Source: RGIG3159 sp045640565 (lineage in GTDB: Bacteria > Bacillota > Clostridia > Oscillospirales > Oscillospiraceae). From it: 7,439 nt of DNA. The notes under the pieces were generated by a model. It was not told the DNA's origin, made no database searches, and was given only the letters and a program-made list of their open reading frames with translations. The DNA is taken from assembly GCA_045640565.1 (NCBI GenBank), contig JAZUFG010000096.1, positions 1-7,439 on the forward strand, given 5' to 3'. A program made the translations under genes and the position numbers. How positions within the stretch are numbered: the stretch's first letter is position 1; each line of letters starts with the position of its first letter. Of this stretch, positions 1 to 4,381 are shown one piece after another.

Positions 1-13
1 CCTGATCTTTCAT
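1..13 (-). CDS. tnpA: Start of a gene running off the left edge, probably IS200-type transposase TnpA (first 4 codons only)
   Basis: An ATG at 13-11 is followed by codons for K, D and Q before the window ends. A perfect AAGGAGG Shine-Dalgarno at 28-22 sits 8 nt upstream, which is why this is called as a real start although only 13 bases are visible. The N-terminus M-K-D-Q is compatible with the N-termini I recall for Firmicutes IS200 TnpA proteins, and the structured leader is typical of that family. No catalytic residues (HUH motif, Tyr) can be seen. The identity is therefore inferred from the leader architecture, not from the protein, and another minus-strand gene with a strong ribosome binding site remains possible. 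Confidence 0.5.
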
Positions 14-22
14 TATTAGGAC

Positions 23-78
23 CTCCTTGATATATTTTCGTTGGGTTGGCGAACCTCAACTTCAAATATATCAAGGAG
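23..78 (-). promoter_or_regulatory. Long hairpin sequestering the ribosome binding site of the gene at the left edge
   Basis: On the minus strand the arms 78-64 and 37-23 are perfectly complementary over 15 bp. Inside them 60-52 pairs with 47-40 over 8 bp with a single bulged A at 56, closing on a CGCC loop, with a small GAA/GA internal loop between the two stems. The outer 3' arm contains AAGGAG, so most of the Shine-Dalgarno (28-22) is paired and translation should be poor while the leader is folded. The same design is known for Salmonella IS200 tnpA, where it keeps transposase levels very low. Read on the plus strand the same structure is followed by TTTTT (79-83), so it can also act as an intrinsic terminator in that direction. 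Confidence 0.7.
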
Positions 79-83
79 TTTTT
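79..83 (+). terminator. U-tract completing a plus-strand intrinsic terminator with the hairpin at 23-78
   Basis: The plus-strand copy of the 23-78 hairpin ends in AAGGAG and is followed at once by five T residues and then ATT. A plus-strand transcript entering from the left, antisense to the putative transposase gene, would be expected to stop here. The base of the stem is GC-containing but most of the outer stem is A-T, so efficiency is uncertain. Confidence 0.45.
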
Positions 84-109
84 ATTCTGTCCATAGCTAA
101 AGCTTTTTG

Positions 110-130
110 ACCACTGGCAAAGCCAGTGGT
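110..130 (-). repeat. Perfect 9-bp hairpin, candidate TnpA-recognised subterminal hairpin of the IS end
   Basis: ACCACTGGC (110-118) and GCCAGTGGT (122-130) are perfect complements separated by AAA. Neither side carries a run of T immediately after the stem in the transcribed sense, so it is not a normal intrinsic terminator. Its position beyond the leader hairpin, near the expected element tip, suits a Y1-transposase recognition hairpin. A second palindrome, AGCTAAAGCT at 95-104, is the alternative candidate. Confidence 0.5.
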
Positions 131-147
131 TGCCATATGAACGGCAA

Positions 148-179
148 AAGCGGGAGGACATTATCCTGTCCTCCCGCTT
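148..179 (-). terminator. Intrinsic terminator closing the tsaE-tsaB-upp-lysR run
   Basis: A 13-bp perfect inverted repeat (148-160 with 167-179, 6-nt loop) has a GC-rich core. On the minus strand the GC core is followed directly by TTTT (149-146), giving a terminator about 70 nt after the LysR stop codon. On the plus strand a longer T run (188-194) follows, but after an 8-nt gap, so it could also act weakly in that direction. Confidence 0.75.
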
Positions 180-194
180 CCCTATTATTTTTTT

Positions 195-249
195 CGGCGG
201 CACCATGAAAGCCAAAAGCACGGTGCGCGCCTGTTAATCGGAGCTTTCC
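195..249 (-). other. 3' untranslated stretch after the LysR gene with a weak imperfect hairpin
   Basis: Between the LysR stop and the terminator hairpin is a non-coding stretch. It contains GCACCATG paired with CACGGTGC (one mismatch) across an 11-nt loop, at about 201-227. No T-run follows. I see no reading frame or further signal here. Confidence 0.3.
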
Positions 250-1143
250 CTATTCAACCTTATCCAGGCATTCCAAAATCGTATCGATCATTCCCTGAAT
301 CTGAGGTGTAATCACTTTGTTTTTGTGGTGCATGAGCTGAAGCGATTCCACGACATGGAAATCTTTCACATTCAAAATGGTTAGTTCCCCACTGTCCAGC
401 CAGGTTTGCACTGCATACTTCGGAAGGACGGAAAGATAAGGCTGCTCCCGAACAAGACGGATGGCTGTATAGGTCGATTCCAGCTCCAGGAAGGGCACGA
501 CCCGCAAGCCTCTTCTTGTCAGTTCCTCATCAAAGAGATCTCTATAGCAGCTCTTGGGCGGCATAAGAACGAAATTTTCACCCTGAAGCTCTTTTAAGGA
601 AACGGAAGATTTCTTTGCGAGAGGATGTCCGGAGTTTGCCACGACTACGATCTCCTCTTCCTTTTCATAGAGCTTGACCCAACGCTGCTCTGCCAGAGAA
701 CGGTCCAAAGTCAGGATCAAATCCACCCGGTTATGGTCCATGGAGTCTTTGAGTGTCTCCACAGCTTCATCCTTCAGCAGGGTATTCACTTTGGGGAAGC
801 GCGAATGGAAAAGCGGCATGATTTTGGAAAAAACGCCCGTCATGATGGACTCCAGCGTGCCAACGGTAACCGTTCCCTTCAGGGTGGCATTATTGCTGGC
901 AAAAGAGGACGCCCGGGCAGCAGCAGCCAATACAGCGCCGGCATAACTCATGAACTCCGTTCCATACTGGGTGATCACGATGTTCTTGCCGATCCTGTCA
1001 AAAAGGCGCACGCCAAGCTCATCCTCCAGCTGACGAATCTGAACCGTCACTGCAGACTGAGAATAGCCCATTTCCTGAGCTGCCTGTGAGAAATTTTGAA
1101 GTTCCGCAACCTTCATAAAGGTTGCGAGATTCCGCAATTCCAC
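250..1143 (-). CDS. LysR-family transcriptional regulator
   Basis: The 297-residue protein has the LysR family layout and usual length (about 290-310). It has an N-terminal winged helix-turn-helix (about residues 1-60, recognition region SQAAQEMGYSQSAVTVQIRQ at 19-38), a linker helix, and a periplasmic-binding-like effector domain from about residue 90 (GTVTVGTLES) to the end. Such proteins bind DNA as dimers or tetramers, and a small co-inducer alters their activity. The start is GTG (1143-1141), chosen because it gives the standard LysR N-terminus (MELRNLATF) and has GGAG (1156-1153) 9 nt upstream. It lies 25 bp after upp on the same strand and ends before the terminator at 148-179, so it is probably the last gene of that operon. 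No divergent partner gene, the usual clue to a LysR target, is present. The effector and regulon cannot be told from the sequence. Confidence 0.9.
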   Translation of the reverse strand: MELRNLATFMKVAELQNFSQAAQEMGYSQSAVTVQIRQLEDELGVRLFDRIGKNIVITQYGTEFMSYAGAVLAAAARASSFASNNATLKGTVTVGTLESIMTGVFSKIMPLFHSRFPKVNTLLKDEAVETLKDSMDHNRVDLILTLDRSLAEQRWVKLYEKEEEIVVVANSGHPLAKKSSVSLKELQGENFVLMPPKSCYRDLFDEELTRRGLRVVPFLELESTYTAIRLVREQPYLSVLPKYAVQTWLDSGELTILNVKDFHVVESLQLMHHKNKVITPQIQGMIDTILECLDKVE

Positions 1144-1168
1144 TTTAACACACTCCGATTTCTAAATC

Positions 1169-1798
1169 TTACTTCGTTCCGAAAATACGGTCGCCCGCGT
1201 CACCGAGGCCGGGAACGATATATGCATTTTCGTTCAGTTTTTCATCAACAGCGGCAACATAAATATCAACATCGGGATGGGCTGCACGAACAGCTGCAAC
1301 GCCTTCCGGCGCGGCGATGATATTCATGAGGGTAATGGACTTGGCGCCGTATTCCTTGATGAACTTAATGGCATCACATGCGCTGCCGCCGGTGGCCAGC
1401 ATAGGATCCACGATGAACACATGGCGCTTTTCAATATCCGTGGGCATCTTGCAGTAGTATTTTACGGGCTCGTGGGTTCTGGGATCCCGGTAGAGACCGA
1501 TATGGCCGATCTTGGCAGAAGGAACCAGATTGACTAAGCTGTCAACCATGCCCAGGCCTGCGCGGAGAATGGGGACGATTGCAAGCGTTTCGCCTGCAAG
1601 GACATGGCAAGTCGCCGTAGTAATAGGAGTTTCAACCTGAACTTCTTCCGTGGGAAGGTTTCTGGTTGCTTCAAAGCACATCAGGGCAGCAATTTCGCCC
1701 ACAAGTTCACGGAATTCTTTAACGCTGGTTTCTTTATTCCGAAGAATAGCAAGTTTGTTCTGCAGCAGAGGATGATCCAAAACATGTAAAGAGCCCAT
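1169..1798 (-). CDS. upp: Uracil phosphoribosyltransferase
   Basis: The 209-residue protein matches the usual length of Upp, the cytosolic pyrimidine-salvage enzyme that joins uracil and PRPP to give UMP and pyrophosphate. Visible landmarks are the PRPP-binding loop VDPMLATGGSA (residues 130-140), the PILRAGLGM segment (76-84) and the C-terminal uracil-binding region YIVPGLGDAGDR (193-204). The frame is open further upstream, but the ATG at 1798 is chosen because it gives the family length, starts with the typical HVLDHPL sequence, and has AAAGGA (1812-1807) 8 nt before it. The gene follows tsaB after 62 bp and is followed by the LysR gene after 25 bp. No promoter is evident in the 62-bp gap, only a weak hairpin with a T-rich tail, so co-transcription from the tsaE promoter is likely. 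Confidence 0.97.
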   Translation of the reverse strand: MGSLHVLDHPLLQNKLAILRNKETSVKEFRELVGEIAALMCFEATRNLPTEEVQVETPITTATCHVLAGETLAIVPILRAGLGMVDSLVNLVPSAKIGHIGLYRDPRTHEPVKYYCKMPTDIEKRHVFIVDPMLATGGSACDAIKFIKEYGAKSITLMNIIAAPEGVAAVRAAHPDVDIYVAAVDEKLNENAYIVPGLGDAGDRIFGTK

Positions 1799-1819
1799 AG
1801 TGTAATTCCTTTCATCAAT

Positions 1820-1846
1820 AAAAAATCTTTGCAGGAATGCTCCCGC
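1820..1846 (-). terminator. Weak attenuator-like hairpin between tsaB and upp
   Basis: On the minus strand a 6-bp stem including one G-T pair (1846-1841 with 1836-1831, loop 1840-1837) is followed by AAAGA and then a run of six T (1825-1820). The stem is short and separated from the T run, so termination would be partial at best. It could lower upp and LysR expression relative to tsaE-tsaB. No competing antiterminator fold was recognised. Confidence 0.3.
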
Positions 1847-1860
1847 ATAAAACAACAAAT

Positions 1861-2562
1861 TTACTTTCCTTCCCGGGAAAGCTTTTCCCTTTCTGCCTGA
1901 GAAAGGCGAAGATAGTTCGGAGCCAGAGAAAGGGAATCTCCCGGATCTCCCCGGGCAATCCTCCCGGCTGCCAAAAGTGCCACACCGGAAGCGCGCTGCA
2001 TCCGAAAGGCCTCCTGGGCAAGGCAAAGAAGGTTAACCTGCCCTTTCATGGTATTATAACACAAAAGGGCCCCATCTCCAATAAGAATTTTCTTATCCTG
2101 CAGGTTTTTTAATTCATCGGCAAGCTCTTCCAGGGAAATGGCACGGTCCTCCGTGATCCGCTCTATCTCTCCCTCATGGCAGCGAAAGAGTGCATTATAG
2201 ACCTGGCTTCTCCTGGCATCCATGGATGCGCAAATAACGCCTTCAAAGGATGCGTGCAGGGCAGCCATTGCTTCCAAGGTAGATACTCCATAGACAGGCA
2301 ATTCCCTGCCCCAGGCAAAGCCCTTGGCCGCAGAGACTCCGATCCGGATCCCCGTAAAGCTTCCCGGCCCGGAGGCAACAGCCACGGAATCAATATCCCG
2401 AACGGAAAGATCGCAGTTTTCCAGCAGATTATTTGCCATCTGCATTAGGGTCCGGGAATGGGTCTGGCCGCTGTTCTGATAATATTCGCCCAATAGTATA
2501 CCATCCTGCAAGACAGCAACGGAAGCTGCCTTTGCCGAAGATTCAAACGCCAAAATACGCAT
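1861..2562 (-). CDS. tsaB: tRNA threonylcarbamoyladenosine biosynthesis protein TsaB
   Basis: The 233-residue protein is the non-catalytic ASKHA-fold partner of TsaD in the cytosolic complex that adds the threonylcarbamoyl group to A37 of ANN-decoding tRNAs (t6A). Visible family signatures are the N-terminal strand MRILAFESSAKAASVAV (1-17), H35-S36 after the first sheet, the hallmark GPGSFTGIRIGVS (65-77) followed by AKG, MDARRSQVY (114-122), and a C-terminal PNYLRLSQAER (215-225). Start: the frame is open slightly upstream through a TTG at 2580. The ATG at 2562 is preferred because AAGGAG (2577-2572) lies 9 nt before it and it gives the canonical N-terminus. It begins 4 nt after the tsaE stop, so its ribosome binding site lies inside tsaE, which indicates translational coupling. 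rimI and tsaD, frequent neighbours of tsaB in other bacteria, are not next to it here. Confidence 0.95.
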   Translation of the reverse strand: MRILAFESSAKAASVAVLQDGILLGEYYQNSGQTHSRTLMQMANNLLENCDLSVRDIDSVAVASGPGSFTGIRIGVSAAKGFAWGRELPVYGVSTLEAMAALHASFEGVICASMDARRSQVYNALFRCHEGEIERITEDRAISLEELADELKNLQDKKILIGDGALLCYNTMKGQVNLLCLAQEAFRMQRASGVALLAAGRIARGDPGDSLSLAPNYLRLSQAEREKLSREGK

Positions 2563-2566
2563 GGCC

Positions 2567-2986
2567 TTAAACTCCTTCAATACTGACGGTTCGGCCGAAA
2601 TCCGATTCCTCGGATTTCAAAATAGACACTCTGATGGCATCCTTCATAAGACCGGGAGCATTTTCACTCCACTCCACAGCGCAAACACCGCCCCGTTCCA
2701 GATAGTCCTCCCAACCGATATCAAAAAGGTCATCTTCAGAATGCAGCCGGTAGAGATCAAAATGAAAGAGCGGAAGGCGCCCGGAATCGTATTCATTCAC
2801 GATGGTGAAGGTCGGGCTTGTGATTGGGTCACTGATTCCCAAACCGCGGGCCAAGCCTCTGGTAAATGCCGTCTTCCCGGCTCCCAAATCGCCGGAAAAT
2901 GCAATAACATCCCCCGGATTCAGGCTTTTCGCCAACTCAAAAGCGATATTCTCCGTTTCCTCCGGGCTCTGAGACTGATAAACCAT
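2567..2986 (-). CDS. tsaE: tRNA threonylcarbamoyladenosine biosynthesis ATPase TsaE
   Basis: The 139-residue P-loop ATPase works with TsaB and TsaD in t6A synthesis; ATP hydrolysis by TsaE supports multiple turnover of the complex. Visible motifs are Walker A GDLGAGKT (32-39), the SPTF switch-like segment (57-60), HFDLYRL (75-81) and VCAVEWSE (101-108) with the conserved E-W pair. The length fits the family (about 135-160). The ATG at 2986 is preceded by GAGGTG about 6 nt upstream. It is the first gene of a minus-strand run, directly followed by tsaB, the classic pairing. Its promoter is identifiable at 3004-3032. Confidence 0.95.
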   Translation of the reverse strand: MVYQSQSPEETENIAFELAKSLNPGDVIAFSGDLGAGKTAFTRGLARGLGISDPITSPTFTIVNEYDSGRLPLFHFDLYRLHSEDDLFDIGWEDYLERGGVCAVEWSENAPGLMKDAIRVSILKSEESDFGRTVSIEGV

Positions 2987-3003
2987 CCTATCACCTCTAA
3001 TTT

Positions 3004-3032
3004 ATCATACCATATTCTGTCAAATTATGCAA
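3004..3032 (-). promoter_or_regulatory. Promoter of the tsaE-tsaB-upp-lysR run (extended -10)
   Basis: On the minus strand the -10 hexamer is TATGAT (3009-3004), preceded by TGG, which makes an extended -10 element. TTGCAT (3032-3027) lies 17 bp upstream as a modest -35. Transcription would begin near 2997, giving a leader of only about 10 nt before the tsaE ATG. A perfect TTGACA at 3023-3018 is only 8 bp from the -10 and so cannot be its -35. Confidence 0.6.
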
Positions 3033-3046
3033 AAATTACTTTTTAC

Positions 3047-3075
3047 TTGATAATCTCCCGGCAGAATGTTAGAAT
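3047..3075 (+). promoter_or_regulatory. Promoter of rodA
   Basis: TTGATA (3047-3052) and TAGAAT (3070-3075) are separated by 17 bp, each one base from the sigma-A consensus. Transcription would begin near 3082, giving a leader of about 30 nt. The -35 is only 14 bp from the -35 of the divergent tsaE promoter. Confidence 0.75.
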
Positions 3076-3112
3076 AACAGGACTGTTAAGCTCATCAATC
3101 AAGGGTATTGCT

Positions 3113-4285
3113 ATGCGTAAAGTATTCAGCACAATTCAATATTTTTTCCGCAATGGCGACAGCATGCTGCTCTTTCTCTGTCTGGCCGCATCCGGTTTCG
3201 GCCTGATCATGATTGCAAGTGCTTCCCAGTGGCAGAATGACGGCGGCAGAATCCTTGTCCAGCTTGTTGCCATCCTTCTCGGCGTCATTCTCTTTATTCT
3301 CTTTTCTCTGCTCGACATCAGCATGATCGCCGAGCGGCGTGAAGTCCTTTTCGTTTTCAATCTGATCCTGATCGGTCTCCTCTTCACCCCTTTGGCAGAA
3401 GAGGTCAACGGCAATAAGAGCTGGCTGAACCTTCCTATCATCCCCTTCAACCTGCAGCCCGCGGAAATCTGCAAAATCACCTTTATCATGATCATTGCAA
3501 AAACGATGGATGCTTACCGGAACAGCATCTCCAAGTTTTCCACGGTCCTGCGCCTGGGTTTCCACCTCTGCTTCATCGTAGGCCTCCTGATGGTGGCCTC
3601 CAGAGATGCCGGTTCTGCCCTGATGTATGTTCTTATCTTCGTTGTCATGCTTTGGACCGGCGGTGTCCATTGGTCCTATTTCCTTGGCGGTGCCGGTTTG
3701 GTGGCAATTCTAGCCCCTATTGCATGGAATCTGAAAATCGGGGACTGGATGCTCATTGAGGACTACCAGCGAAACAGAATCCTCATGATTTTTGACAACA
3801 CCATTGACCCCTACGGAAGCGGAATTCGCTGGCACACAAAAAACAGCCTTCTGACCCTGGCGAACGGCAGCATTACGGGACAGGGCCTTTTCAACGGTCT
3901 GCGGACACAAACCGGTGCCCTCTCTCAGCAGCATACGGACTTTATTTTCTCCGTTGTGGGTGAGGAGCTGGGCATTATCGGCTGCATGCTGGTGCTGCTC
4001 ATTCTCTTCCTCATTATTTTCCACTGTTTCAAGGTCGGAATGAAATCCGGAAGCTATATGAACCGGCAGATTTGCATCGGCATCGGCTCCATGCTGATCT
4101 GGCAGGTCATTATCAATGTGGGTATGTGTACCGGGCTGACTCCGGTCATCGGTCTGACCCTGCCCTTCTTCAGCTACGGCGGCTCCTCCATCGTTTCAAC
4201 CTTTGCCGCCATGGGAATCATCGCCGGAATCTATATGCATCCGAATTCCGATTCGGAACTGCGATATATCCGTCCTCCCTTCTAA
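3113..4285 (+). CDS. rodA: RodA/FtsW/SpoVE-family peptidoglycan glycosyltransferase, RodA-like
   Basis: The 390-residue polytopic membrane protein is of SEDS-family length. SEDS proteins polymerise lipid II into glycan strands, RodA in the elongasome and FtsW in the divisome, usually with a class B PBP. Visible landmarks: hydrophobic segments from about residue 18 onward; NKSWLNLPIIPFNLQPAEI (about 102-120), the conserved segment following the second pair of membrane helices; QQHTDFIFSVVGEELG with Asp276 at the position I take as the family's catalytic Asp; and GLTPVIGLTLPFFSYGGSS near the C-terminus. HTDFIF favours RodA over FtsW, while GLTLPF is nearer to FtsW, so the subtype is not certain. 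The segment usually reading PDLGT is SRDAGSA (163-169). The frame is open about 180 codons further upstream, antisense to tsaE, but the ATG at 3113 follows the promoter and AAGGG at 3101-3105. The gene is alone, with no PBP or mreBCD neighbour. Confidence 0.88.
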   Translation: MRKVFSTIQYFFRNGDSMLLFLCLAASGFGLIMIASASQWQNDGGRILVQLVAILLGVILFILFSLLDISMIAERREVLFVFNLILIGLLFTPLAEEVNGNKSWLNLPIIPFNLQPAEICKITFIMIIAKTMDAYRNSISKFSTVLRLGFHLCFIVGLLMVASRDAGSALMYVLIFVVMLWTGGVHWSYFLGGAGLVAILAPIAWNLKIGDWMLIEDYQRNRILMIFDNTIDPYGSGIRWHTKNSLLTLANGSITGQGLFNGLRTQTGALSQQHTDFIFSVVGEELGIIGCMLVLLILFLIIFHCFKVGMKSGSYMNRQICIGIGSMLIWQVIINVGMCTGLTPVIGLTLPFFSYGGSSIVSTFAAMGIIAGIYMHPNSDSELRYIRPPF

Positions 4286-4302
4286 AGATGAACAAGATAA
4301 AC

Positions 4303-4338
4303 AAAAAAACAGGCTGATTACTCATCAGTCTGTTTTTT
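4303..4338. terminator. Bidirectional intrinsic terminator between convergent rodA and trkH
   Basis: ACAGGCTGAT (4309-4318) pairs with ATCAGTCTGT (4324-4333) over 10 bp, including one G-T pair, around a 5-nt loop. It is flanked by an A run (4303-4309) and a T run (4333-4338). The flanks provide a U-tract on both strands, so it can end rodA and trkA-trkH transcripts. Confidence 0.85.
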
Positions 4339-4356
4339 CATATTCACATCTACTTA

Positions 4357-4381
4357 CAGCCTTGCCTGAGGCTGCTTTTTT
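4357..4381 (+). terminator. Second plus-strand intrinsic terminator overlapping the trkH stop codon
   Basis: CAGCCT (4357-4362) and AGGCTG (4369-4374) form a perfect 6-bp stem with a 6-nt loop. C and then six T (4376-4381) follow on the plus strand. It backs up the terminator at 4303-4338 and reduces read-through of rodA transcripts into the antisense of trkH. Its T run includes the first two bases of the trkH stop codon complement (4380-4382). Confidence 0.6.

Larger units (their letters stand above)
1..145 (-). mobile_element. Left end of an IS200/IS605-family insertion sequence (partial; outer boundary approximate)
   Basis: Seen: reading the minus strand from about 145 down to 1 there is a perfect 9-bp hairpin with a 3-nt loop (130-110), a small AGCT-based palindrome (104-95), a long hairpin (78-23) whose 3' arm contains the Shine-Dalgarno sequence, and an ATG at 13-11 opening a reading frame that leaves the window. 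Known: IS200-type elements lack classical inverted-repeat termini. They carry subterminal hairpins recognised by the Y1 transposase TnpA, and in Salmonella IS200 a stem-loop in the leader hides the tnpA ribosome binding site. The arrangement here matches that plan. Inferred: the element lies just beyond the terminator of the neighbouring operon, a common resting place for such elements. The exact tip and cleavage tetranucleotide cannot be fixed from one end, so the right boundary could be anywhere from about 110 to 147. Confidence 0.6.

Noticed and set aside
110..130. Intrinsic terminator at the 9-bp hairpin
   Set aside because: There is no T-run directly after the stem on either strand; it fits a transposase-binding hairpin better.
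625..1089. Plus-strand 154-codon open frame inside the LysR gene
   Set aside because: It is a shadow of the LysR gene on the other strand, with low-complexity composition and no convincing ribosome binding site or family motif. The same holds for the other open frames lying antisense to trkA, trkH, rodA and tsaB.
1799..2026. In-frame extension of upp into tsaB
   Set aside because: The added 76 residues overlap tsaB in another frame and have no Upp-like character. The ATG at 1798 gives the family's usual 209 residues with a good ribosome binding site.
3018..3023. Perfect TTGACA on the minus strand as the tsaE -35 box
   Set aside because: It is only 8 bp from the TATGAT -10, and no acceptable -10 lies 16-18 bp downstream.
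2561..3112. A 184-codon N-terminal extension of the rodA reading frame
   Set aside because: It is antisense to tsaE and tsaB start sequence, runs through the divergent promoters, and looks unlike a SEDS N-terminus. The ATG at 3113 has a promoter and ribosome binding site in place.
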